Shown: positions 1-11,410, counted from the first letter of the stretch. The stretch is DNA of 64,000 nucleotides from Megaustenia siamemsis (GCA_032433765.1 JAVIAB010000008.1:44753606-44817605); one strand, 5' to 3'. Notes: a model not told the origin generated them from the sequence alone. A program made the numbers and translations.

Positions 1-655
1 TATATATTTAATTGTCCGTCACATTTAGCTTTACCGCAGCTTCGCATTTATATGCATCCATTTGCATTTATTTGCCTTGATTCCTCTTATAAACAGTCAA
101 CGATGAAAGAATCACAAAAAGTAACCACTGGGATGTTCCCCGAGTCATATTTAGGTTGAAAACCTCTGATCCACTCGTACTAAATTCAGACGAATGCCAC
201 AGCTACTACCACTGCCACTTCTCCTTCCATCGAAAGAAAGCATGGGAGAAAGACGTTCGACTGAAGTCGGGACGGGGGTGGGAAATATCTGCATTTTATG
301 ACCGCGTTGTGGTAGCTAGGGTTGAGTTCACTGACTGCTGAAATATTTACATGAGCTATTTCGGTTGAAATGAATCTATACCTGGATCTCAAAGAGAGTG
401 TGACTTGTGTGTGTTTTACAACGATTTTTACCTGTTTCCAAATATGATTTTACGTGCTTTTATGTATGTGATTGTGTATTTGGACATATGTAAAGTATCA
501 ACATCAGGTGTTGGGTAGTTGAAGACACCTTTTATTGTAAGATTATGTTTATTTTTTAAAACAATTCAAATATGTTACTTGTATTTTATTTCTCCGGAAG
601 TGTTATCTTTCTATCAAAAAATGTGCCTATATAGCATTTTTAGCAGCCGCAGCGG
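1..655. other. AT-rich sequence, no gene seen
   Basis: I see no repeat family shared with the rest of the window and no convincing coding frame here. The short open frames (about 60 codons) on both strands have no recognisable motif. Confidence 0.4.
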
Positions 656-665
656 TGGGGTCTGT

Positions 666-1170
666 TGATATCATTATCATCATGTGCCATACCGGTTGGC
701 GTAGGCGACCATGTCCTTCCACAACCTTCTATCCACAGTGCATAGTATCAGTTCTGTTGTTAACTGTTTTCTATGCCATTACACCAAGCTATCCAGTATT
801 TTCCCACTTTGTCGTCCGCGATCTCCCTGTCCTTCTATTTTTTCCAGTTGTAACCATATTTTCCAACTTTCCTCTTCTCATGATGTGCCCGAAAAATGTT
901 GATTGTTTCTTTCTGGTGTTTTTTAGGAGTTCCCTTTTTGTGTTGGCCTCTTAGAGAATTTCCTTGTTGGTCTTTTTAGCTGTCCAGGGAACTTTCAACA
1001 TTCTTCTGAGAAATTCCATCTATGTGGCCTCCACCCATCTTATAATTTGTTTGTCTACTGTCCATGATTCGCTTCCATAGGTCAGGCTTTGTTCTATATA
1101 GCACCGGTGAACTCTCTTTCTCACTTTTATTGACAGAGATCTGTTGCATAAGATATTTTTTCATACTGCA
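666..1170 (-). mobile_element. LINE family H, 3' end fragment, antisense
   Basis: Read on the minus strand, this is the C-terminal end of a non-LTR retrotransposon ORF2 (reverse transcriptase thumb and beyond). It includes the peptide 'KRIMDSRQTN' and is followed by the family's GCCACATGATGATAATGA-type (GAT)n end near 666-685. The same family occurs at 37738, 39598 and 42127. The frame is broken by stops and indels, so it is a dead 5'-truncated copy. Clade assignment is not possible from this piece. Confidence 0.7.
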
Positions 1171-1240
1171 TTTTCATATTATATATGTTTGTTGGTAAAG
1201 ACTACATAATTATATCTATATATATAATCCAACAATTATA

Positions 1241-1610
1241 TTGTCGAACAAGGAAATAACTCTAGAGGAAAAACGAGCACTATACAATACAATCTTCATC
1301 CAAACGTTGTGCTACCAATGCCAGACCTGGACCCTAAATGCAAGAAAAATAGTCTCTACTGAGATTAAATGTGTTAGACGAATGACAGTAGACAGTCTGA
1401 GAGATAAGATCAGAAATGAAGAACTGAGAAAAAGCTAGGAATAGCCCCCGCCATAGAATATATAAAGAAACAACATATAAAATAGTTTAACCACGTGACA
1501 AGGCAGAGAGATCTAAGGCGAACAGAAGGCAAGAGACTGCAAATTGTACCTTCCCTCGACGCTGAAAGGCAAATGAGGAAGGAAAGAAGATGAAGTAGAA
1601 GATGTATAGA
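1241..1610 (+). mobile_element. LINE family G, 3' part
   Basis: The plus-strand frame reads 'TLCYQCQTWTLNARK', then 'RNEELRKSLGIAP' and 'IKKQHIKWFNHVTRQ' after stops. This is the C-terminal region of a non-LTR retrotransposon polyprotein. It ends with CTCGACGCTGAAAGGCAAAT followed by a GGAAGGAAAG purine tail (about 1555-1590). A second copy lies at 15397-15859, and 3' stubs lie at 13131, 30134 and 56460. It carries stops and is truncated at its 5' end. Confidence 0.75.
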
Positions 1611-1631
1611 AGTACCATGTATGTTGACGTA

Positions 1632-1832
1632 TGTGATCATGTCTTCATATCTCTCGATCTCAACAATTATTTATCATTTCTGTTGTTGACCTTCTGCCAA
1701 GAATTTCTCTTGATCAGTCTCAAATCTTTTCTATTTCCTTTACTCTATCTCTTCGTCCCTCAATTTTCCTAGTTGTCACAAAAAATTCCAGCTGTTCCCT
1801 TCTCATTACATGATCACAAAAAGATTCTTATT
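1632..1832 (-). mobile_element. LINE family B fragment, antisense, degenerate
   Basis: The plus strand carries the reverse complement of the family B 3' coding end, with recognisable stretches such as TTTATCATTTCTGTTGTTGA and CTCTTCGTCCCTCAATTTTC. It is more diverged than most B copies in the window, with small deletions throughout. Confidence 0.7.
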
Positions 1833-1888
1833 ATTACATAAACTGGGAAAATAAAGAAACAGAGTTATAAAAAATTATAACACTAAGA

Positions 1889-2148
1889 GGAGCCGCGATA
1901 GCTCAGTGGTTAGTGAACTGGACTACAAAGGACAAGGGGTAGGGTTCGATCCCAACCGACGGCTTTCGGTTCACCCAGCCTTAAATGGGTACCGGATTTT
2001 CTTCTGGGAAAGTAAAACGGTACGAGCGTAATACCGATCACATTACCCCAAAAACCATGTGCTGAAGGTCTGTAAAATGTATGGTCACTAACACCATATT
2101 CCCTATACGCCACTTGCCGTGACGGGGGCTCTTGACTTTTTTTTTACT
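1889..2148 (+). mobile_element. SINE family A, tRNA-derived, near full length
   Basis: This is a short interspersed element in sense orientation. The 5' end is tRNA-like: it has an A box (TAGCTCAGTGGTTAGT, about 1899-1914) and a B box (GGTTCGATCCC near 1943-1953), the internal RNA polymerase III promoter. The 3' end is CACTTGCCGTGACGGGGGCT followed by CTTGACTTTTTTTTTACTT. Flanking AACACTAAG (1879-1887) and AACACTAGG (2152-2160) look like a slightly diverged target-site duplication. The element lies directly upstream of LINE D. Confidence 0.85.
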
Positions 2149-2156
2149 TACTAACA

Positions 2157-2583
2157 CTAGGAATAGCAAAATGTTATATCTTCTCAACATTCATGTATGG
2201 TGCAGGAACATGGACGTTAGACAAGAAAACAGAACAGAAAATTGAAATGTGGATTATTAGAAGAATTTGGTGGAAAGAAAAGAAAACAAATGATGAAGTT
2301 TTAAAACAACTTAATATGAAAGGAGAGCTACTAAACACATTTCAAACAAGACAAATAAGATTTCTGGGGCATGTTAGAAGACACAGCAGTCAACTAAAAG
2401 TAATCTTGGAAAGGAAAATAAAGGCAAAGGAGTCAGAAGCAGACCAAAACTAACATGGACGAGTAACATCAAAAGATGGACAAACCAGCCTATGACAACA
2501 TGTACGATCGAAGCAAGAGACAGAGCAGAATGGTGCTTCACGGTAGCCAATCTTTTTATACGGAGACGGCACTAAATGATGAT
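2157..2583 (+). mobile_element. LINE family D, 3' end copy
   Basis: The conceptual translation follows the family D C-terminus: 'MYGAGTWTLDKKTEQKIE', 'RRIWWKEKKTNDEVLKQL', then 'RFLGHVRRHSSQLKVILE' and a final run ending in GGCACTAAATGATGATGAA. Small deletions and stops are present. It is the standard 5'-truncated form with a (GAT)n tail. Confidence 0.8.
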
Positions 2584-3298
2584 GAATATTGGAAATCAAC
2601 TCATTTTCTTTGCCCTCTTTCATACAGCCTCCAATGATTTTCTTGTCTGTTGTCCTATTGTCCATGATTCACATCCGTATGTTACAACTAGTTCTACATT
2701 ATATTTAAGAACTCTTTTTCTTGTTTCGATTGTCAAAAATGGATTGCGCAATATCTTTCTAATTTTCTGTAAAACTGCTTTTACCTGAGCTATTCTGCAT
2801 CTCACCTCTTTTGTACAACTACCATCTGAGTTTAACATTTTCCCAAGGTGTTTAAATTCATTTACATGTTTTAATATTGTTCCACTTGTCTTTATTGTGC
2901 ATTGCGATTATGTCTTTTTTTGTTGTTGCTGTAATTATTTCTGTCTTTTTGTTATTTAGTCCTTTATTGCTGCTTTCCTTCACTATAATATATATCATTT
3001 CTTGTAACTTCTTTTCACTCGTAGCGATTAGGACTGCATCATCAGCATACCTGATGTTATTTATATTGTGACCTTCATTTGTTATTCATAGCATGTCCCT
3101 TATGGACGTAAACTAACCTCACTACACATATTAAATAAATCTGGTGACAGAACACAACCTTGCCTAGCAGCATGTTTTATTTGTTGAAACATTTCCAATT
3201 TAGTTTCTGTTTTAATGGCCGCTATCTGTTGCCAGTATATGTTTTTTTTTTTGGTATTATTCTTAGAACCTTACTGTCAACGTTTATACCTTCTAAAG
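2584..3298 (-). mobile_element. LINE family B, RT to C-terminus, antisense
   Basis: On the minus strand this runs from the reverse transcriptase palm (the YADD-like codons lie near 3040-3052, reading 'RYADDAVL'-type sequence) through the thumb, 'GRCRIAQVKAVLQKIRKIL', to 'VTYGCESWTIGQQTRKSLE'. The 3' portion is fused through a deletion to the 'ISNI' segment near 2590. It abuts LINE D head to tail at the (GAT)n junction. Stops and frameshifts show it is inactive. Confidence 0.75.
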
Positions 3299-3404
3299 TA
3301 CTGCAGTACTTGATATAGAAGATTTAGTACTAATGTACTCAATACAGACAATAAAGTACTCAAAGCTGGATAGACTCATTACTTTACCAGGAGCTCTCAC
3401 CCGT

Positions 3405-3586
3405 TTGGATGATGTGGCCAGTATCACACCGGGCCGCTTTTATTTCCCCCGAAAGAAGCCTTAGTATTCATTTTGAGAGGCAGGGTGATCCAAGAAGCCG
3501 CGTCGGTTCAAATACATTTTTGGGAATTAAAACCGGGCCCTACTGATCATGAAGCGAGCACCCTAACCACGTAGCCACCGAGAATC
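3405..3586 (-). mobile_element. tRNA-derived SINE related to family A, diverged
   Basis: The reverse complement starts GGATTCTCGGTGGCTACGTG (A-box region). A B-box-like stretch GGTTTTAATTCCC follows about 45 bases later, and the body resembles family A ('GGTCACCCTGCC', 'CGGCCCGGTGTGATACTGGC'). It lacks long blocks of identity with the other A copies, so it may be a related subfamily. Confidence 0.55.
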
Positions 3587-3750
3587 CTTGCTAAGTGAGT
3601 AGGGATAGAAAAAAAAATGTCAAACTCATTACCCAGAAAGATGTTTGGTTGTCGGATGTATCTGGTGGAAACGTACAGATATAGAATATACACATTTTTT
3701 AATGTATAAATGAAAATTATATTTTAAAATATTTTTTTATAAAACAAAAA

Positions 3751-4001
3751 GTAAAGTGCCCCCGTCACGCCAAGTGCCGTATAGGGTATATGGTGTTGGT
3801 GACCATAAATTGTACAGACCTTCGGCACTTGATTTTTGGGGTAATGTGGTCGGTATTACGCCCGTGCAGCTTTACTTTCCCAGAAAAAAAAATCCGGTAC
3901 CCATTAAAGGCTGGGTGAACCCGGAAGCCGTGGGTTGGGATCGAACCCTACCCCTTGTCCTTTGTAGTCCACTTCACTAACCACTGAGCTATCGCGGCTC
4001 C
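3751..4001 (-). mobile_element. SINE family A, near full length, antisense
   Basis: The plus strand reads tail to head: GTAAAGTGCCCCCGTCACGC, then the body, then the complement of the B box (GGGATCGAACC) and A box (CACTAACCACTGAGCTATCG) up to CGGCTCC. It closely matches the copies at 1889, 34746, 40035 and 52099. Confidence 0.85.
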
Positions 4002-4075
4002 CATATATTTTATACTGATAAAAAAATTGCTGTATAAAACACAAAACGACTCAGCTAACTCCATTATGAGTTTTT

Positions 4076-4078
<3 letters not shown>

Positions 4079-4141
<63 letters not shown>
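4079..4141. repeat. (TA)n microsatellite
   Basis: About 31 uninterrupted TA dinucleotides. Shorter TA tracts occur near 41630 and 43290. Confidence 0.95.
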
Positions 4142-4143
<2 letters not shown>

Positions 4144-4850
4144 AAATAAAAGAAATGAGGAAGAAAAATTTTAAGGAAACGCAAAAGTAGAAAAATAAGT
4201 TACGCCACCCGATGATGATGTATGAAATGTCAACACTTTAAACACGATCCCAAACTCGAGGCCTGTTCGAAACTTTCAATCAATTCATTTCCGTCACACA
4301 AAAACAGTGCCCTCCCTTACCATCCCCTTATCTCTCTCAACATTCTCAAACGAGATAGTTCAGGGCTGGAGAGGGGAGGAGGAAGGGGGGGGGGTACACA
4401 AATAATGCCAATCACGTGATACTCTTGGAGTAATTGAATCAAATTTCCCACGTTGAAATTGAAGTCCATCTAAAAAGATGGATTTTGCGACGCTCTAAAT
4501 TATTAATGAATTATATTGGAAGAGGGAAGTACGGTTCTTGGTAACAAGACATTTTTTGACGTAAGAATCGTTCTGGATGGTGTCCAAGCCGAGTCGGAAG
4601 CAATTTTTTTAGTAAAATTGAACCGGAGACGGAAGCAATTATTAGATGTGGAATAAAAAGTGGAGTAAAACGTAGAATAAAACTGAGTGCAGTAATAATG
4701 CACGGTAACATTGGATCGAATAGTAGAAAATATAAGGGTGGGGAGCGGCGTTTGAGATGGGAGTCTTGGAATCTGAACAACACAGCTGTTTGTTTTAATC
4801 TTAAACTGGTATTTTAATTAAAATCTTCGAAATTGTGCAGGAATTATTGT

Positions 4851-5083
4851 ATTTTTTTTTTCGTTCACCAGCTTTGACCTCTGACGAAGTCCCTAGAGAC
4901 TAGGAACTGAATTTTGCGTGTTAATCCATTTTTTTCCTGGTAGCCGTGTGCACAGGGGTCCCTCGCGGCACAGGCAGATAACTCCGTCTTCGGAGGTACT
5001 CATATTTTTTTTCCGTCGATAAGTAATTGACGTTTCAAGTCAGGTCTCGATGCTGAGACCAGGGGTGGTTGCCGCAGAGAGAA
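4851..5083 (-). mobile_element. SINE family F, head-truncated, antisense
   Basis: The plus strand carries the reverse complement of the F body and tail: a hairpin segment CCTAGAGACTAGG, then GTCCCTCGCGGCACAGGCAG, then ACTCCGTCTTCGGAGGTACT. The tRNA-like head is missing beyond about 5083. It faces the copy at 5132 head to head, forming an inverted repeat. Confidence 0.75.
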
Positions 5084-5131
5084 GAGAAGATGTCCCAAGC
5101 CTAGTATATTCAAATCATTCTTAAAATTGGG

Positions 5132-5415
5132 GGTCCGGTTGGTCTCGAGGCAAGACGTCGGTCTCGAGATAGATAGGTTGAGAGTTCAAATCTCGACTGC
5201 AGCAGTTGGTGACAACCACCCCTGACTCCGCAGCGAGGCCCGACTTGAAATGTCAATTACTCATGGACGGAATAAAATATTAGTACCTCCGAAGACGGAG
5301 TTATCTGCCTGTGCGGCGAGGGACCCCTGTGCACATAGCTATGTATGAGTACCTCAGAAGATATCTGTCACGAGGGACCCATGTACACACAGCTGCCAGG
5401 GAAAAACAGATTGTC
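5132..5415 (+). mobile_element. SINE family F, tRNA-derived, with rearranged tail
   Basis: The head GGTTGGTCTCGAGGCAAGAC resembles the A-box region of a tRNA with a long variable arm. GAGTTCAAATCTCG fits a B box. The body matches the other F copies. The tail segment is present twice in diverged form (around 5285-5335 and 5345-5400), and the terminal CCTAG hairpin is lost. Confidence 0.75.
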
Positions 5416-6331
5416 AAGCAAGATTCAATTAATTATTTCCTTATATTTCGCCGCACTGTGCGCCAAGCCAATTTCTGTCGCATACGTTTCGTCACATAGT
5501 GCGTTAACTCTCAATTTGATTAGTGTGAACCGTCATCAAACCTTATTCTTTTTACATGTTTGTATCATCTTGGTATTGGTGAAATCTAATACCGTGTTCA
5601 GTTATCTATAAATTCATATATAATATGTTACGTGTTAGATAAATATAAATATGTTGAGTGATTCTTAAAACCATAAAATATTTTTTCTCTTAAATCTCTT
5701 CCACTTGCTTTGATAAAAAGCTTCCGTACAGAAAGAGTTATAGCCTCAATGTACTTCGCCAGAGGTGAAGGTTGGCAAACCAAACCAATTCTTAGCTTTG
5801 ATATGTAACAGAAGTTGTATCAATTTGAAACATCACACAACAAATAAATCGTCAGGTAAAGTCAATACTTCTGTACGTAAATGATACTTAGTAGATAATG
5901 ATCATAACAAGCAGATAAAGATCGACGAATCTGAGAGCTTTGAGGGATGCAATAATCAATGTTTAACCACACACGATTAGAAATGTAAAGACACTTCTTC
6001 GTATCACTTTGAATGTATAATAGAAAAAGCTATTTTATCTTGTAAAAAAAGTGTATTTTATCTTCTTTGAAGACACAAACGAGCAAATCATCGAAAGTGT
6101 TAATGACAAAGAACTGTATGAGATTTATTTAATAAAAAAAATAACGGAGAACTAGTCGGAGCACTCGACTAAAGACACTGAGTCAGAAGTGATTGTGAGT
6201 TAAGTATAAGCAAAACAGTACGTAAATAAATGTGTCCGAATAGCTCAAAACATTTGTATTCTATAGGAAACAAATATAAATTAGTTAGATTCAGACATAC
6301 AAATAAATGAGTTAGATATCAGATAAATAAA
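5416..6331. other. AT-rich unique sequence, no gene seen
   Basis: No family shared with the rest of the window and no coding frame with recognisable motifs. Confidence 0.4.
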
Positions 6332-6346
6332 TGGAGTGTAGATGTA

Positions 6347-6572
6347 AAGTAAAAGAGTAAAAAGCCCCGTCACGTCAAGTGGCGTATAGGGAATATGGTG
6401 TTAGTGACCATTATTTTGGGGGTAATGTGGTCGGTATCACGCCCGTGCCGCTTTACTTTCCCAGAAAAAAATCAGGTACTCATTTAAGGCTGGGTGAACC
6501 CGGAAGTCGTCGATCAGGATCGAACTCGACCTTTGTGGTCCAGCTCACTAACCACTGAGCTATCGCGGCTCC
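6347..6572 (-). mobile_element. SINE family A with exact target-site duplication
   Basis: Antisense A copy with an internal deletion (bases after TTAGTGACCATTATTTTGGG are missing about 20 positions of consensus). It is flanked by a perfect 15-base direct repeat, TGGAGTGTAGATGTA, at 6332-6346 and 6573-6587. This proves retroposition and fixes the element borders. Confidence 0.92.
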
Positions 6573-6805
6573 TGGAGTGTAGATGTATAAACAGTGAAAT
6601 AGTAGGCATGGAAGACGACTCGGTGAATGTCTGTTGCATTGAAGTTGTAGTTCTGTAACGAGTAAAAGTTGTCTTCTTTCTCATCGTCGTCTCTACAGCG
6701 AATTGGTTGTTTGCGTTAGGGTCAATATAACTGCACCCCAATCTCGGCAATCTCCAGAAAACTGGAAGAGAATCATGGTCTACGTGCTACAAACACCGAA
6801 AAGGG

Positions 6806-7190
6806 TCAAGAATAGAAATGAAAATAAATGCAAAGCTCATGTAAAGCTAATCGTATAGAAGAAATGAAAATAAATGCAAAGCTCATGTAAAGCTAATCGT
6901 ATAGAAGAAATGAAAATAAACGCAAAGCTCATGTAAAGCTAATCGTATAGAAGAAATGAAAATAAATGCAAAGCTCATGTAAAGCTAATCGTATAGAAGA
7001 AATGAAAATAAATGCAAAGCTCATGTAAAGCTAATCGTATAGAAGAAATGATAATAAATGCAAGCTCATGTAAAGCTGATCGTATAGAAGAAATGAAAAT
7101 AAATGCAAAGCTCATGTAAAGCTGATCGTATAGAAGAAATGAAAATAAATGCAAAGCTCATGTAAAGCTGATCGTATAGAAGAAATGAAA
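6806..7190. repeat. 46-bp tandem repeat, about 8 copies
   Basis: The unit begins AAGAAATGAAAATAAATGCA and continues with AAGCTCATGTAAAGCTAATC and GTATAG. Units are nearly identical; a TAA/TGA change (CTAATCG to CTGATCG) marks the last three copies, as expected of local unit duplication. Confidence 0.95.
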
Positions 7191-7287
7191 AAAAGGAGAG
7201 AAAAAAAAGGTACAGTTTTAATTTTTCACTTTTTTTAAATTTCTCGTGCACGACCTTGGACTCAGGATAAGTTAGAGCAAGAACTGC

Positions 7288-7555
7288 GTGTTTGTAGTTG
7301 AAGCAGGTTCCAGACTTAGTAGAAATACCCGGAACCACATGTTTAACACGATAAACATCCTTGACAACTGTAGGGAGTACAACATAGAACTGTGTGCATT
7401 TTTCATAGATTATAGCAAGGCTGCACACAACCACAGAAACTGTGGAAACTCAAGAAAGATAAGGACTTTTCCAAGACACCCAATACAACATATCGAATCA
7501 CTATACCACAAACAATTTAATCGGGTGCGATTGAATTCTATGATCATCGCACAAT
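7288..7555 (+). mobile_element. LINE reverse-transcriptase fragment, unassigned family
   Basis: The frame reads 'NILDNCREYNIELCAFFIDY' and then 'SKAAHN', matching the RT region around motif A (F-x-D-Y-x-K-A) of non-LTR elements. The rest of the domain is missing; family B coding sequence follows directly. Confidence 0.6.
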
Positions 7556-8836
7556 AAGCCATATGAGTCATATGACTAAGATATTACTAAGAATCATCAT
7601 GTGAAGAGTGCGAAACAAAATCAGTCCAGAAATTAGCGATGAACAGTGTGGTTTTGTTAGAGATAAAGGAACAAGCAATGTCATTTATATCATAAGATCT
7701 TTAGTAGAAAGAGTCATAGAGGTGAAAACAGATCTATACCTATGTTTCATAGATTACACCAAGGCATTTGACAAAGTACAGCACAAAGAAATAATCAAAA
7801 TTTTAGAAAGCATAAACGTAGACAGCAAAGATCTAAGAATAATAAAGAACATGTACTGGCAACAAACAGCGGCCATAAGAACTGGAAACCAATTGGGAAT
7901 GTTTCAACAAATAAAACAGAGTGTTAGACAAGGTTGTGTGCTGTCACCAAATTTGTTTAATATTTATAGTGAGATTATTTTAAGATCCATAAGGGGGCAT
8001 GCCTGGAATAACAATTGGAGGTCATAATATAAATAATCTAAGGTATGCTGATGATACAGTCTTAATCGCTAAGAGTGAAAATGAGTTACAAGAAATGTTG
8101 GACATTATAGTTAAAGAAAGCAAAAGTAAAGGACTCAGCCTTAATAGTAAAAAGACAGAGGTAATGGTAACAACAAAGAAAAAGACATCACCTAAGTGCA
8201 AAATAAAGACAAGTGGAACAATATTAAAACAGGTAAATGAATTTAAATATTTGGGAACTTTTGTTAACCTCAAACGCAAGATGTACAAAAGAGGGGAGAT
8301 GCAGAATGGCTCAGGCAAAAGCAGCTTTCCAAAAAATGAAGAAGATACTATGCAATCCATTTTTGACAATCCAAAACAAGAAAAAAAGAGTTTTTAAATG
8401 TTATGTAGAGCCAGTCTTAACATATGGATGCGAATCATGGACAATAGGACAACAGACAAGAAAATCACTGGAGTCTGTAGAAATGTGGTTTTACAGAAGA
8501 ATGTTGAGAGTACCATGGACAGCTAAGAAGAGTAATGAAGATGTTCTGAGAGAGGTCAAAGCAAAAAGAGAGCTAATTTCCAATATTAGGAAGAGACAAT
8601 CATCATTTTATGGCTATGTAATGGGAAGAGAACAACTGTAATATATTGTAACAACTGGAAAAATTGAGGGACGAAGAGATAGAGGGAAGGAAAGAGAAAA
8701 AATAAAAGGCAGCTTAAGAGAATGGCTTGGCAGAAGGTCAACAACAGAAATGATAAATAGCTGCCGAGATCGAAAGTTGTGAAAAGACAAAATCACCTAC
8801 GGCAGCAAGCCCGGCACTTGATGATGATGATATTAC
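7556..8836 (+). mobile_element. LINE family B, best copy: RT domain to 3' end
   Basis: This is the most complete B copy. In order it shows RT motif A 'CFIDYTKAFDKVQHK' (about 7745-7790), motif B 'SVRQGCVLSPNLFNIYSE' (about 7918-7975), a frameshift near 7995, motif C 'NLRYADDTVLIAKSE' (about 8035-8080), the thumb 'NEFKYLGTFVN', a second frameshift near 8270, then 'LTYGCESWTIGQQTRKSLE', 'MLRVPWTAKKSNEDVL', 'ELISNIRKRQSSFYGYVM' and the (GAT)n tail. Two frameshifts and stops after 8637 make it inactive. The endonuclease and ORF1 are absent (5' truncation). The clade cannot be settled by eye; the family lacks an RNase H domain in what is visible. Confidence 0.85.
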
Positions 8837-8837
8837 A

Positions 8838-9424
8838 AATAGCAAGCATCTATCAGAATAGCGGGCGAAACATCAAATTGGTTTGAAGTTTAAAATAAAA
8901 AAGAGGTGAGGCAGGGATAAATCATCTCGCCATATATATTCAACATCTACGCTGAGAACATCATGAGAAATTTCAGAAACGATGACATGTTTGTGATGTT
9001 CGACCCTCTTAAATAAATGACAACACAATTTCAGAACTCGGATACGCCGACGACACAGTCATCCTCTCAAACAGTGCCGACGGATCAAACAAAAACAGCC
9101 TACAGTGTTTTCAAAAACACAGAGAAGAATAGAACCTCTATCAAAACTTACAGACTCTAGATAATGCCGATTTGGCAAAGCAAAACAAAAAAACAATCCA
9201 AAATCATCATCAACAGCGAGGAACTTGAATCGTAACAAACTATGAATATCTGGCATCTGCGGTAACTAACAACGGAAACTGTCAGAAAGAGATCAAAAGA
9301 AGATTAGCAATAACAACACAAAAATTAAATGTCACGAAGAACATGTGGCCAATAGTAGTCAAATTAAAATTACTGAGAACATATATCTTCCCGATAGCAA
9401 CAAATGGTTGTGAATCTTATCCGC
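8838..9424 (+). mobile_element. LINE family J, RT fragment
   Basis: Reads with frame changes as 'VRQGIISPYIFNIYAENIMR'-type motif B, then 'ELGYADDTVILSNSADGSN' (motif C, about 9038-9090), then 'VTNYEYLASAVTNNGNCQKE' and 'LLRTYIFPIATNGCES'. It is a different family from B, with several stops. It ends abruptly at a short D-type fragment. Confidence 0.7.
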
Positions 9425-9457
9425 ATCAAAGGTTGGCTACCATGGAGCGCCGTCCAG
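9425..9457 (-). mobile_element. LINE family D 3' end sliver, antisense
   Basis: CATCAAAGGTTGGCTACCAT followed by GGAGCGCCGT is the reverse complement of the family D 3' coding end ('WRSMVANLRCGD'). It sits exactly between families J and K. Confidence 0.55.
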
Positions 9458-10000
9458 TTTGCAATGCCTGTATCATTAGTATCCTCCTGTAGGGCAGCGA
9501 ATCTTGGACAACTTATGTAAAGTAGAAGAGACGGCTAAATGTACTCCATATGCGATGTCTACGCCGTATTCTTGGTATCAACTGGAAGGATAAAGTGACA
9601 AACGTGGAGGTCATGACTCACACAGGCCTCCCGAACATCTACACGCTGCTCAAACAAAATAGGTTATGCTGGCTTGTCCACGCACACCGTGTGAAAGGTG
9701 GCCGTATACAAATGATATACTCTATGGACAACTAGCATATGGCAAAAGGACTAGGGGGCGTCCAAAACTTCGATTTGTAGACGCGTGTAAACGTGACATG
9801 AAGACTCTGAACACAAACCCTGTAGCCTGGGAAAAATAACTGCAGAGAGCAAAATATTTGGAAACAAACTGTAAAGCTCCAACTCAAACAAGAAACAGAC
9901 AGATTCATCGAAAAAAAAGAATATACGGCGAAAGAAAAGAAAAAAAAACATTTCTAGGGGCGCTGTAAAATCCATAGTCAACTATGACTGACGGAGGCTG
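9458..10000 (+). mobile_element. LINE family K, C-terminal region
   Basis: The open part reads 'MRCLRRILGINWKDKVTNVE' and 'HTGLPNIYTLLKQNRLCWL', followed after a stop by a frame matching 'GRPKLRFVDACKRDMKTLN'. This C-terminal pattern (a RRILGI-W-DK-TN-EV segment followed by L-R-RRLRWLGHV) is common in animal non-LTR elements. Stops after 9735 and a broken 5' side indicate a relic. Confidence 0.75.
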
Positions 10001-10700
10001 CTACAACTACTACTGTATTCATTTTAATGCGTTTGTGAGTTTTGTTAGAGATCAATGTTTCTCACTATTAAAAGGCTGACAACAGAGGTAGATGCGCACA
10101 ACTAGTGACGTCGTGCTGCATCGAGAAAAGAAACAGAGTTAAATGGATATCCGGTGTAATCAACCTTCGATGGTACAAAGACAGCCGAAATTATTGGTTA
10201 AAGGTTGCCTCGCATTGTTTCAACTTGTCGAATCTCCATGAGAATACGCCTAGTTCAGCTAAAGTTAATAATAGATCTACGGCCACGAGACACAAGGAAA
10301 CCATATTGGATGAACAACTCATGGTGAGTTCACCGCGAGAGTCTAGACAGATAGTGAGTGCAGGGCATAAAAAGTGAGGCGTCTCATGTGGTGTGAAGAT
10401 GTAGATAACAGGAAATGTAAGGGCAAGTATAAGGCGAAATGTGCACAGATGATAATGCTGTTAGTAGAAATCTATGCCTACCCCCAACTGTTAAGCAACG
10501 CAGAAGGTATGCATCGTATTTGTTTTGGATTGTGTATGTTCATATCACTCTCTTTTCTTGGTCTATTAGTTTGTTGTTATGTTATTCATTTTAAATATAA
10601 CTGTAAATTTGTATAAATAACAGCAATAACGAATGTAAAGGGCAGCCTACAAACCTCAAGGTGTATGGAAAATATGGTTTTAGTAGCTCAATGTTTTTTT
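10001..10700. other. No supported feature
   Basis: Two open frames of 80-90 codons (10105-10377 and 10374-10616) carry no recognisable motif. The second ends in a hydrophobic stretch but is probably chance. Confidence 0.35.
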
Positions 10701-10721
10701 CAGATCGACGGCGCATTTTAA

Positions 10722-10880
10722 GGTTGACGATGTTGTCGGTATCACGTCAGGCCGAGTAGTTTTCCAGAAAATTCTAGTACCATTTAAGGATGAGTGAACC
10801 TAGGAGCAGTCGATAGGTATCAAACCCGACTCTTGGCCTTAGTAGACAAGTTCATTAATCACTGAGCTACGGCGGCTCCA
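10722..10880 (-). mobile_element. SINE family A, old degenerate copy
   Basis: Recognisable pieces are TTTCCAGAAAATTCTAGTAC, GGATGAGTGAACC, a B-box complement GGTATCAAACCCGAC and the head complement TTAATCACTGAGCTACGGCG ending in GCTCC. Confidence 0.7.
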
Positions 10881-11410
10881 TAATAATAACCAATAAAAGA
10901 TCTTAGACAAAATTGTTTGACACGTCAAGTAAGATTTTAAATTGTGTATGGCAAAAGAAACGGCGGAAGACAAAGGTGAGTAATAAAAGATATACACAAG
11001 ACTCTTGATACTTTTATAGAGGACATGTTTGAATTTGAAAAAGAAATATAAAAAAAACGGTTTGGTTATCGTCTACATAGGTGCGGGTCAAAACAAAATG
11101 AAAACGACTTTGTAGTTTAGAAACCCATAATTTGGAACAATAGACAACATTATCGTCAGCTTTACAACAGTTTCCCATTTCAGTGCGTTTACCCCCCAGG
11201 AAGCCATATTTGCCTCCCTCCTCACTTTCTTTATTATCTGTATCCAGCTTCGTAGGAGCAGAAATGGAACAAAAAAATATGGAAAAAACGGTGTGGTTAA
11301 ATCTTAACGTAACCATTGGATAACACAAACCAAACCGACGTTTCAGCGCAATGAACCTTCAACAGTAACAACCAAACAACACACGTACAAATATATATGC
11401 AATACAATCA
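10881..11410. other. No supported feature
   Basis: AT-rich sequence without a family shared elsewhere in the window. A 104-codon minus-strand open frame (11014-11328) has no recognisable motif. Confidence 0.35.

Noticed and set aside
1889..2148. Functional tRNA gene at the SINE A head
   Set aside because: A and B boxes are present, but the stems do not close into a full cloverleaf and the sequence continues into a repeated SINE body.
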